NCBI RefSeq assembly: GCF_041381155.1
Contig: NC_091143.1
Span: forward strand, 28,583,331-28,647,330
Length of the DNA: 64,000 nt
Reading direction: 5' to 3'
DNA from: Argopecten irradians
Lineage: Eukaryota; Mollusca; Bivalvia; Pectinida; Pectinidae
The position numbers and the translations under genes are program-made. How positions within the stretch are numbered: position 1 is the stretch's first letter; each line of letters opens with the position of its first letter. The notes beneath the pieces were generated by a model, which was not told the DNA's origin, ran no database searches, and saw nothing but the letters and a program-made list of their open reading frames with translations. Of the stretch, positions 1 through 10,600 are shown piece by piece.

Positions 1-757
1 AGGATGCCACCTGAATGATTAATTTGAGTGGTTTTTATTGACAGATTTGACTATCTGTATCTGTTTTGCCTCCTGTATGATTACCTTGAGGCCCTGGATG
101 GTCTTTAAAGACAGGTTTGACAGAGGTGTCACATGTATGATTACCTCAAGTGGTCTTTTTTGACAGGGTTGACTATTTTTGATAGGGTGCCACCTGCATG
201 ATTGCCTTGAATGGTCATTATAGACAGGTTTGACTGTCTTTGACAGGGTGCCACCTGTATGATTACCTTGAGTGGTCTGTATAGACAGGTTTGACTGTCT
301 TTGACAGCATGCCACTTGTATGATTATCCTGAGGCCTTGGGTGGTTTTCATAGACAGGTTTGACTGTTTTTGACAAGGTGCCACCTGTAAAATTACCTTG
401 AGTGGTCTTTATTGACAGGTTTGACTTTCTTTAACAGGGTGCCATTTATTACCATGAGGCCCTGGGTGGTCTTTATAAACAGGTTTTTCTGTCTTTAACA
501 GAATGCCACTTGTATGATTACCTTAAGGCCTTGGGTGGTCTTTTTAGACAGGTTTGACTGTCTTTGATGGGGTGAACCTGTATGATGACCTCGAATGGTT
601 TTTATTGACAGGTTTGACTTTCTTGACAGGGTGTCACCTATATGAAAACCTTGAAGCCTTGGGTGGTCTTTATAGACAGGATTGTCAGGGTGCCACCTGT
701 GCGATTACCTTGAGGCCTTTGGTGGTCTTTATAGACAGGTCTGACTATCTTTGACAG
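1..757. repeat. 60-68 bp minisatellite derived from the LigB exon acceptor
   Basis: About 11-12 imperfect head-to-tail copies run from the left window edge up to the LigB-like exon. Each unit has a pyrimidine-rich stretch ending in TTTGACAG, then GGTGCCACCTGTATGATTAC, CTTGAGGCC and a piece resembling GGTCTTTATAGACAGGTTTG. The last of these pieces also occurs dispersed elsewhere (about 27850 and 45330). The junction with the gene is seamless: the genuine exon begins with the same GGTGCCACCTGTACGATTAC, so every unit carries a copy of the 3' splice site and the first 30 or so exon bases. Short and long units differ by presence of GGCCTTGG. Small ORFs here are by-products of the repeat. Confidence 0.85.
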
Positions 758-1498
758 GGTGCCACCTGTACGATTACCTCGAGGCCTTGGAGCAGTCTGT
801 GGTGGTGATGGTCAGTGCCGATCTGGCCCACACTCATGATAAAGATGGACCATATGGCTACTCAGATGCAGCTGAACCATTTGATAAGGTAAAATATTTT
901 TAATTACATGTAGCTAATCAGAAATTGTCATAGAGAGTAAAAAAAGTGTGTAGACGATTTAATTAAGTGTTCTGTCATATGTTGTGTGTCCTTTGTACAT
1001 AAAGATACTGTTATTGTAAAGCTTACAAACAGTATTGTTTGTAATACAGGTCAGTTTTTTCTTGTATCTTTATTTTTTATCTGGGAATTATTTTCTTATG
1101 TACATGTACATAATTAATATTTTCAGTTGAAAACTATGTTATCATTCTCTGATGATCTCTTCCAAACAAATGATGAAAAAATATATGGATTACAAGATCA
1201 GACAACTCTTCAATATTGAAAGATTGAAACTATCTATCAATAGAAATCTTCATCCTCTATTTTTTTCCAGGCGTGTGGCCAGTGGGCAGAGACACTAGAC
1301 TATACCAGTCTGTTGGTCACTGCAGCAAACTATGTGGACAAAGCCCTGTCCTGTGGCTACACCGGAATGGTCATGTTGCATGGGATGTTAGAGGCTGGGA
1401 AGCTATCGTCATGGATACCAACACTGCATGCAAATTACCATCCAAGTTATTACGGAATGATGTTAGCATCTTTCTTACGTCATAATTTGTTATCCTGA
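758..1498 (+). CDS. LigB-like class III extradiol dioxygenase family protein, last two exons (5' partial)
   Basis: Two exons are visible: 758-888 (acceptor TTTGACAG, donor AAG|GTAAAA) and 1271-1498 (acceptor TTTTTTCCAG, stop TGA). They join in phase 0. The joined peptide of about 118 residues contains SADLAHTHDKDGPYGYS, AEPFD, ALSCGYTGMVMLHGML and ends ANYHPSYYGMMLA plus a short tail. This pattern (a histidine-containing DLAHTH segment, then GPYGY...FD, then a glycine-rich LHGML strand) is that of the C-terminal half of LigB-type extradiol dioxygenase-fold proteins, whose bacterial members cleave catechol rings using Fe(II). The substrate of the animal relatives is unknown to me. The N-terminal half, with the other metal ligands, lies left of the window. 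The upstream exon must end in phase 1. Family assignment is from motif memory. Confidence 0.7.
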
Positions 1499-1650
1499 TC
1501 TCTTTATATCTTTAATATAATATCGCTTCCAAACATACAGTTTGTAGCATAGTTCTGATTTTGTCTTTACATCTTACAAAGTTACCTCCCTTGTAAGTAG
1601 GTATCCATTGTGAAATAATTATTTTGTAAGTGAAATTTACATTGTTTTTT
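1499..1650. other. Downstream region of the LigB-like gene
   Basis: AT-rich sequence with no ORF. It presumably holds the 3' UTR of the LigB-like gene. I see no convincing AATAAA before the foldback repeat starts. Confidence 0.4.
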
Positions 1651-2126
1651 CCGAAGGGTCAGGATGACCTATTGTCATCAAGCACCGTCCGTCATTGTGC
1701 GCCGTGCGCTGTGCGTAAACTTTTCATTCAAACAACATCTTCTCAATAACTGAAGGACCCAGGGTACTGATATTTGGCCTGTAGCATGCTTGGACAAAGG
1801 GCTACCAAGTTTGTTCAAATGAATGACCTTGACCTTCATTCAAGGAAGGCTCATGGCGGACGCTGCACGACGGACGTGCAAGGTCATTCATTTTAACAAA
1901 CTTAGTAGCCCTTTATCCCAGCATGCTACAGGCCAAAATATCAGTGCTCTGGGCCTTTCGGTTCTTGAGAAGAAGTACTAGTTGTTTGAATGAAAAGTTT
2001 ACGCATGGCGGAAGGCTCACGGCAGACGGCGCACGACGGACGGTGCATGATGACAATAGGTCATCCTGACGACGGTCGGTGCATGATGACAATAGGTCAT
2101 CCTGACCCGAAGGGTCAGATGACCTA
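1651..2126. repeat. Large foldback element with GACCCGAAGGGTC hairpin ends
   Basis: The left arm (about 1651-1830) and right arm (about 1895-2126) are inverted copies. Both hold CAGCATGCTACAGGCC or its complement, a run of GTCCGTC/GACGGAC words, and an outer hairpin, CCGAAGGGTCAGGATGACCT on the left and TGACCCGAAGGGTCAGATGA on the right. The same hairpin caps the elements near 22700 and 35440, so this is a foldback of one end of that family. A 40-bp piece ending in CAATAGGTCATCCTGAC is duplicated in the right arm. The ORF on the minus strand here is repeat-derived. Confidence 0.75.
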
Positions 2127-2140
2127 AAAAGTTTATTTTC

Positions 2141-3861
2141 AACAAGAGGCCCAGAGGGCCTGTATCGCTCACCTGGTTTTTTGTTAGTAATTATCACAAG
2201 ACTCAGACAATTAGAAAAATAAGCAAAATTGACTCCCAAAGTTTAATTTTGAATCACAACCATACAATGATGCTATTGATACCATACAAATATGCTATCC
2301 AATACATAGGTTCAGAGACAAAGTAATTTATATGAAAATAGTAGCCTAATTTGACCTTTTGACCTCGTATCTATTGCCGTCTAAGGCCCCGGGGGTCAGC
2401 CCTATCATTTGTACAATTTCAAATCCCAACCCTATAAGGATGCTACCATTGCATTATAAGTGCTCTTCCATTCTTAGTTGCAGAGAAGAAGTCGTTTATA
2501 TGGAAATAGCTAAATTGACCCCTTTTGACCCCACCCTTCAGGCCCCCGGGGGGTCAGCCCCATCATTTGCAAAATTTTGAATCCAAACCCTATAAGGATG
2601 TAACCATTGCATTATGAGCGTAATCCCATGTTAAGTTGCAGAGAAAAAGTCATTTATATGGAAATTGACCATTTTTGACCCCTGGGGGTCAGCCCCATCA
2701 TTTGCACAATTTTGAATCCCCACCCTATAAAGATGCTACCATTGCATTATGGGTGCTATACCATGCTGAGTTTCAGAGAAGAAGTCGTTTATATGGAAAT
2801 AGCCAAATTGGCCCCTTTTGACCCCGCCCCTCAGGCCCCCCGGGGGTCAGCCACATCATTTGTACAATTTTGAATCCCCAACCTATAAAGATACTACCAT
2901 TGCATTATGAGTGCTATCTCATGCTTAGTTTCAGAGAAGAAGTCGTTTATATGGAAATAGCCAAATTGACCCCATTTGACCCCGCCCCTCAGGCCCCCGG
3001 GGGTCAGCCCCATCATTTGTACAATTTTGAATCCCCACCCTATAAGGATGCTACCATTGCATTATGGGTGCTATCCCATGCTTGGTTTCAGAGAAGAAGT
3101 CGTTTATATGGAAATAGCCAAATTGACCCCTTTTGACCCCGCCCCTCAGGCCCCCGGGGGGTCAGCCACATCATTTGTACAATTTTTAATCCCTACCCTA
3201 TAACGATACTACCATTGCATTATGAGTGCTATCTCATGCTTAGTTTCAGAGAAGAAGTCGTTTATATGGAAATAGCCAAATTAACTCCATTTGACCCCGC
3301 CCCTCAGGCCCCCGGGGGGTCAGCCCCATCATTTGTAACAATTTTGAATCCCCACCCTATAAGGATGCTACCATTGCATTATGGGTGCTATCCCATGCTT
3401 GGTTTCAGAGAAGAAGTCGTTTATATGGAAATAGCCAAATGGACCCCTTTTGACCCCGCCCCTCAGGCCCCCGGGGGGTCAGCCCCATCATTTGTACAAT
3501 TTTGAATCCCCACCCTATAAGGATGCTTCCATTGCATTATGGGTGCTATCCCATGCTTGGTTTCAGAGAAGAAGTCGTTTATATGGAAATAGCCAAATTG
3601 ACCCCTTTTGGCCCCGCCCCTCAGGCCCCTGGGGGGTCAGCCCCATCATTTGTACAATTTTCAGTTAGTAGCCCATAAGGATGCTACCAGCCAAATTTTG
3701 TTGAAATCCGACCAGCGGTTATGGAGAAGAAGTCGATTGTTGACGGACGGACGGACGGACGGGACGGACGACGGACGACGGACGACGGACGACGGACGAC
3801 GGACGCCAGACGCCACGGTATGGCATAAGCTCACCTTGGTCCTTCGGACCAGGTGAGCTAA
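2141..3861. repeat. Hairpin-capped composite element with about eight ~158-bp monomers
   Basis: It starts CAAGAGGCCCAGAGGGCCTG followed by TATCGCTCACCTGG and ends GGTCCTTCGGACCAGGTGAG. The terminal CTCACCTGG and CCAGGTGAG are inverted with respect to each other. The interior (about 2400-3660) is a tandem array of roughly 158-bp monomers, each with GGATGCTACCATTGCATTAT, AGAGAAGAAGTCGTTTATAT and a GACCCCGCCCCTCAGGCCCC stretch. The spacing of GGATGCT at 3046, 3363 and 3521 sets the period. A GGACGGAC/GACGACGG simple repeat occupies about 3741-3806, just inside the right end. No transposase is present, so it is non-autonomous. Peptides such as MEIAKLTPFDP are repeat ORFs, not genes. Confidence 0.8.
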
Positions 3862-5863
3862 CAATGGAATTAATACATTCAGCTTGAAATTCTGAATATT
3901 GTCAATATTGTCTATGAATGATATACATGTATGTACGTTATTCAAGACACAAAATATGTATTTCTTATAAAAGTGTTTTGAAACTCTTGTGTAATTTCTT
4001 TTGCCTTGACACATCGAGCTGTGCTCAGGATATACCTAACTGGTTTATAAGTGACTCACTGTCCTAAAAATGATCACATATAAAAAAGGCAGCGGTCAAA
4101 AATCTTAATATAAACCAGCCACAGGTCACTTATAGACCAGTTATGGGTACATCCTGGACACTCCATGAAATATAACACAAAAAGAAACAAAAGGATTTAC
4201 GCTAAATGTGTTTTAAATATAGATTGAAGCAGGTAAATGTCGAGACCATTCTATTTTTAGAAATTTAAATTGTCTTGACTAGATACTATTTTAAGTGGTC
4301 CGGGGACTTTCATGGAATCCATATAAATATGTTTTGAACATTGTTCATTTGAAACCTGATAAAACCTAATTAGCCATTGGGCATGGGACAATCTGGAGTC
4401 TAAAACCACAGGGACCTGGCACAATTTTCACAAACAGTATATATATATGTACATGTATATATATATGATGCTATAATATGTATCAATACTGTTGGTTAGA
4501 AATTTGTGCCAGGTGCCTGTGTCTAAACCCAGCTTCCTACCTCTTAAATGTAGGTTCCAAACCCACATGAAGCAGTTGCCAGATGGCAGATACTGACCAC
4601 AGATCGGTGGTTTCTTCCTGTAAACTCTTGGGCATCCTTACTAAATGATCATCGTTCTTACACTTGTAATACAAATAAGAGTATGATCCATACATTACAT
4701 GGTGTCAAAATTATCCTTTATCCTTCATATATCTTTACATTTAACTCCCCCCCCCCCCCACCACCGAAATTTCATGATGGACTTCTAAAACCTGGCATGT
4801 TCTTAAATGATGTTAAACCTTAAATACAGATTCAAGTAAAGTGTTCTTTAATTATTATGCCAAGAAACATGCAAGAAATGCTTGAAACTTCAAGTACAGT
4901 AAAACAAGTTTATAATGAACATGCTTACAACAAATTCGTGGTTATATCATAGTGTTTTGTATTCCCCTTTTACTATGATGAGAAAGTTACAATGATATTT
5001 TAATAACAGCACCATAAAATGTGAAACTGTCCAGTTAAAATGGAATCCTAAAGATAACTTGGACTAAATGCTACCATTTGAACCATTGTTTTATTAAAAA
5101 ATATCTTTAATATCATGTATGTATACATATAATTCTTTTACATAACATTGTAAAAATCTCTATTACATAACAAACAATTATACTAGACTTTTGTTAATTC
5201 TGACAGTAAGTTCTTGTTCAGAAATAAGACAAATTACATTTCTATCCTATAAATTTGACTTCCAGCAGACAAGTGAACTCACCTCATTATCTTCTATGAG
5301 GACAAAAAAACAGTATAAAAGTACATCATTTGAACATTTTATCTAGACTAGTAAATGTAAAGTCATAAGATCAATACTGAACAAAATATATGCTCTTCTA
5401 TACAATATCAAAATAAAAGGCATATTGGGCCTGCAATGCTCAAATTAGATTGATTTTTCTATGTCTTAGTAAGAGCTAATCAAAACATTAATTCTCTGTT
5501 TCAAAAAGAATGACACCTTAGAAGACCATTTCCTTCTGTTCACTTCGTGAGACATCGCAGTAGATATAATAAATTATAATATCATGTTCAAATCAATCAA
5601 TATCATGATATCTTAATGATTTAAGAAAATTGGCCTGATATAATTAGTTGCAGCTTTGAATTCAGCTTTGAATTCATGTCAAGGTAATTCATTTTTTCTG
5701 AACTACCTCCCAGGAGCTACATGTATAATTCACGTATATTTGAATATCCAGTTTTAAAAGTAGTATTTGAAAATGAAAATAAAGCCATGGACAGAAGGAT
5801 GCCTAAATATGCTCAAAGAGCAGTAGATAATGCCTATCACATTCAGTGATATTCCTTTAATAT
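3862..5863. other. Gene-free AT-rich interval
   Basis: No coding exon is recognised on either strand. It contains a TA-rich simple repeat near 4435-4470 and a poly-C run near 4747. It may include the far 3' flank of MALT1, which is transcribed towards it. Confidence 0.5.
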
Positions 5864-6182
5864 GAATAGTTGGGCAAAGGAAGGCTAGAGTCAGTAAAAA
5901 TGGTGTTAATATATTCGATATGATTTCTTATGAAATAGAAAAATAAAATTTACTGTCAAATAGCTCTGCATGCGAAGAAATTAATTTATGATATAGGAAT
6001 CCCGGCTCAGCCTTGCTTTCAAAGAATTTATTTTAGCACTGTGCTAAATTTACATGGGGTTTCCCAAAATTTCAATGGTCGAACTGGAAAACGTAAGCAG
6101 AAATCGACTATCAATTTGATATGTAGGGACATTTGAAAGGCCAGTAAACGCATTTAGACTGGTTTTCTTTGCCCGACTATTC
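5864..6182. mobile_element. ~320-bp MITE-like element
   Basis: Terminal inverted repeats are visible: GAATAGTTGGGCAAAGG at the left and CTTTGCCCGACTATTC at the right, with one mismatch over the matched part. There is no ORF. It abuts the next element directly. Confidence 0.6.
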
Positions 6183-6185
6183 ACT

Positions 6186-7198
6186 TTAAGGATGTACTCC
6201 TCTGAGAAGTCAAATTTTTCTTGTATTAAACTTTTTTTCTCATACAGATTTTTGGAAATAGGAGTTCATGCCATAAAAGAAAATAGAAGAAAAAACATAT
6301 GTCCGTGTGCTCTTTTTTGAGCTATTGTCACTCAAAGATACCTAATTGACAAAATATTGGATTTTATGGGAATTTTGCTGTTTTGACCATATACACAATA
6401 GATTAAAGCCATAATTTCCGAATGAGGTGTTTGATATGTATAAATGTTTGTAGAATTTATTTTCCAGTAGTCTTCTTTAAAAATATATCAGTTTTCATCA
6501 ATAAGACTACATTTTTTTCTCAGAATAACAACATATGCTACCCCTACCCCTTAATTTTGAGCTTCAAAATGCACCATTTTCAGCAATTTTTGCCAAATTT
6601 AGCCCTTTATAGAAAAAGTTCTGGTATTAAACTTTTGTTAATATTTTGCATATCAACAGGGAAAGGGTTGTTCTTTCTAAATCAGGCAGAAAAATGGGGG
6701 GTCCGTGTGCTTACTTTTTTGCCCCATTTCAATATTTGTTATTTTTCAGTATTTTCGAGTAAAAAATAATTGTGCTCAAATCACCATTCAATGTAAAAAT
6801 AAAGAGACAAAAGTGTATCATATCACACATTAATGCTCAATATTTTAATTACCACGAACCCAGTAAAGATTTACAGCAAAAATTATCTCGATACAGCTAA
6901 AAATACTGGCGCAGTGATGATTTAAGTAAAAACTATTTCAGTAAAAAATGGTAAAACTGTGGCTCTACTCAAAGCGAAAAAAGACACAATTTCAAAATGG
7001 CCGCCAAATGGGCCATTTCTTAAAATCCCCATATAAAAAAATCTGCTAAAGCTAGAAATGTAATTTTTTGACAAAATTTGCAACTGGTAACTTCCTACAG
7101 ATATTAATAGATTTTATTTGAAAATCTCATATCTTCTTTGATCTATGTCAAAACGAGACTTTAACGGGACTGAAACCTCAGAAGAATACAACCTTAAG
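6186..7198. mobile_element. ~1-kb non-autonomous terminal-inverted-repeat element
   Basis: The left end TTAAGGATGTACTCCTCTGA is an imperfect inverted copy of the right end TCAGAAGAATACAACCTTAA. The interior has no transposase-like ORF; the 115-aa ORF at 6422-6769 is AT-rich and hydrophobic with no recognisable family. Confidence 0.5.
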
Positions 7199-7310
7199 TT
7201 GTAAACAAAGGATGATTATTAATCTCCTTACTTGACAGTTACTGCCTTTTTCAGCGTGAAGGGAAAGTTAAGACAGCTCACATGTGATGAACAATAAACA
7301 CGACATCAAT

Positions 7311-7478
7311 ACATTTGTACAATAGGTAGTGTACATTGTTGATGATGTCATCAATTTCAACACAGCAACATTCTTGTGATAATAGCACATTTGTACACTA
7401 GCTAGTGTGTGTGCATTGTTGATGATGTCATCAATTTTGAAACACACCTACATTCTTATGATAATAGCACATTGTAAA
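7311..7478. repeat. Direct duplication of ~80 bp
   Basis: Two copies, offset by about 76-80 bp, share ACATTTGTAC, CATTGTTGATGATGTCATCA and GATAATAGCACAT. The repeat lies just downstream of the MALT1 stop codon, so it may fall in its 3' UTR. Confidence 0.6.
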
Positions 7479-7629
7479 ATGTTTCTACACAAGTGAAATT
7501 TCATTTTTTTCCTTTCGGTAAATAGGAGAAATATAATCAAACATGAGTCCGATAGCCTTTTGCTGACCAGTCAAAACACTCAGGTTTTGATACTGTATCC
7601 CTGTCCACCTGATCAGTCCGCCAACGGGC

Positions 7630-10600
7630 CTAGGATTCATCGATATGCTCTATTGGTTCTGTGACCCTGTTGTAAAGGTGAAGGTTGGCAATGAGTGGGA
7701 GACCAAGGTTGATTTTGTCCGTCATGTAATGTTTCTCTACTCCATCCTTCAGACAATACTTGATAACAATTTTCAGCTCCATATTGTCCTATAAGTAGAA
7801 AATATATTACCTAAGTCAACATATAATGATTTTCTTGTAATTAAGATTAATTACGAACACTTAGTGTGGTGTGTTGTGTATTTTCTTTTTCCTAAGATGT
7901 CAAAATGTTCAGTTTTCCACCTTGTTTAATCATTTTAAAATAATGCGTACAATCAGTGTTTACAATATTTTCATCTTAGTTTAACAAAAATTCACTTTCC
8001 ATAAAAGTTATTCCTTATCAATTACAGGTACGTTTATGTGTTGAATTTTGTATCTTTAAACCAAGGACTATAGGTTTTTAAAAAGAAAAATCTTCAATTT
8101 GGCAAGTATTTAAAATGCAATTAGCAACACCAAAAATTACATATTGTTTTAGGGAATGCACATGCAAAGTTCTTTTATGTAAAAACTAAAGAATTATTGC
8201 ATTTGTAAAAATAAAGGGAAAACTCAAAGTCACCAAATTTACAAATTTGTTGCAAAGACGATGCGTGCAATATAACAGATTTGATTATCTTAAATTGTTA
8301 ACTTTTTCTAAATGCCTTACCCGTAATTTCTGAAGGTCCTGGAAAGTCGACTTGGTTATGGCCCTTGGAATCGGACTTTCAGATGTACTGCGAGTGAGAG
8401 GAGTCTCTGTCACATTTTTTATGTCTCCCATCATGGATATGCTCTAAAAGGAATACAAATTCATCATTTAGTTTTCAAGCATTTGAACTGTCAGAGTTAC
8501 TTCCCTTGAGTTACTTCATGTCATTTAACTCCATCACTGACAGAGTAAAATGAAGGGAAGTAACTCGAGGGATGTAACTCTCATGTATAAGAATGGGTTT
8601 TAAATTGTACATGAGTTGGAATCATGATTTCTGTACATTTGCTGATGCTTTCAGGTGTACGCAATTTACCTATATGTAAAGATAATTTTAGACGGTTGAA
8701 TTGTATATTCTTACATGAATCTCCAATACAGATTTACTTATTGACAACAGATCAACAAATATGTTATAATTTTGAAAAGGAAAATTTATTCAACTTGTCT
8801 TGTTCCATCTCATTTTTCTCTTTTTTGCTCTGAGGTGCCCCACACGGGATCCGGCCTAGCAATCCAGAGGTAGAGGGCTCGTGGTAATATGTCAGGGCAA
8901 CTTAACACTTGGCTACCGTGGCCTTCACTGAATATGAATGATTATGAAGTCTTAATATTAACAGTTCTAAAACATACCTTTGGCCAGTCATAAGGAAATG
9001 CTATAGACCGGTAGGTGTTGCCAGGGTTCTTGATGGCAGTGTATAAATGAATGACATTTGAGAACTCCATCTGGAATGAGAGCTCCACTGTCAAGTGTCC
9101 CAGCTCCGGTATTTTGATTTCCTGAGGTTTTGGTGTTTCTGGAAATTCAAAGTTTAGATTTAAGACAGTATGCAGCAGATCCATGTATATCAAATATTAC
9201 AAGTGCTTTTACACCTAAAAACTAGTTTAAAATCTCCTAAAACTAAAGCTGGAACAGTTCATTATAAAATTTAAGGATTAAATGAATATAAATTTTATTA
9301 TTTTTTATCAGGAGCTTTTCTCCACATCTGTGTCCGAGCAGGATAGGCCTGTGTGTGACCAGTGGTCAATATTCTATCCCTAAATAAGAGATTTACCATG
9401 AGCTTTTCTCCACATCTGTGTCCGAGCGTGATAAGCCTGTGTGTGACCAGTGGTCAGTATTCTATCTGACAGTGATCGCCTCCAGTCCAGCAAGGTTGAT
9501 TTGATCTCTGGAATCTGTATCTTACAGTGCTGGGGATCCTGTTTCCATGCTTTTGTAAACATAGAGAAATACAATAAACTGAATACATATCCTGGTACAT
9601 GTTGAAACAGTTCTGTCTTAGAAAGGCTTCCCATTGTTCTAATAATTCTTGTTAGATTTTATTTAAATTTTTAGGTTTTGTATTCAAAACAATATAATGT
9701 TTATTTGAAGCAATTAAGTCATCAAAGCTAGGTGATAAGTTAAGGAATCAAAATGTATTAAGATGTTGTGTAAACCTGTTTTATATCTAATGCATATGTC
9801 ATGTAAAACGTTAGCCTGAGATATTCTGGCCCTGACACCAGACTGTCCCTGACACCAGACTTAGGGGTCTTACTGGTCTAGGGCCAGAGTGCACTACTAC
9901 ATGAAAAGGTGGAACTCGCTGATACCTTTTGGTACTGGGCCAGGTCATCTTTTCAGACTGCTTACAAAATATTACCACACCATTAGGTGTCAATGAGTTC
10001 CACCTTTTCATGTAGTAGTGCGTTCTGGCCCTAGATCAGACATCTATCTGTCATAATGTCCAAGTCTGTTATCTTGGGCTAATAAACCGTTAACCTGCTA
10101 TATATCTAATGTACATGTATAGCAATCATACATTTTATTCTTTACAGAAGGAAAGGTTTTTTTGAAACTGGTCCTTTTGCATTTGTTAGTACCAGGTACC
10201 TTAAAGAACCTACCATCAATAACATCATTGAAGAAATAACTAACTGGCTTGTTTTGATAGATAAATTTCTGTAAATATTTCACTAATATTCCATTCTCAC
10301 GATCCTCAAAAGCAAACATTCCTTCACTCCTGCAAAAAGATTAAAAAAATATATTTTAATTACAATACAAATGAAAAACGTAAATGAGTGCATACAGGTA
10401 CTTTAATAAAGTTTGACATCCAGTAAGAAATGAAACAAAAGAGTACACCGCATGCAAATGTAAGATGGAAGAATCACCATACTCTGTGTATTTAGTGTAC
10501 GGTAGTTTAGTTTTATGAATTTCCATAGAATATCATCTAACTGCTACACAATTATTATAGAACGACTCTCTGTTTAAGCATATATGAAGTACAAATCTTG

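Noticed and set aside
2359-3668. ORFs with MEIAKLTPFDPAPQAPGG repeats
   Set aside because: Overlapping frames of ~158-bp monomers inside a non-coding composite element.
6186-7198. Transposase in the 1-kb inverted-repeat element
   Set aside because: The only ORF (115 aa) shows no DDE/D-like or zinc-finger pattern.
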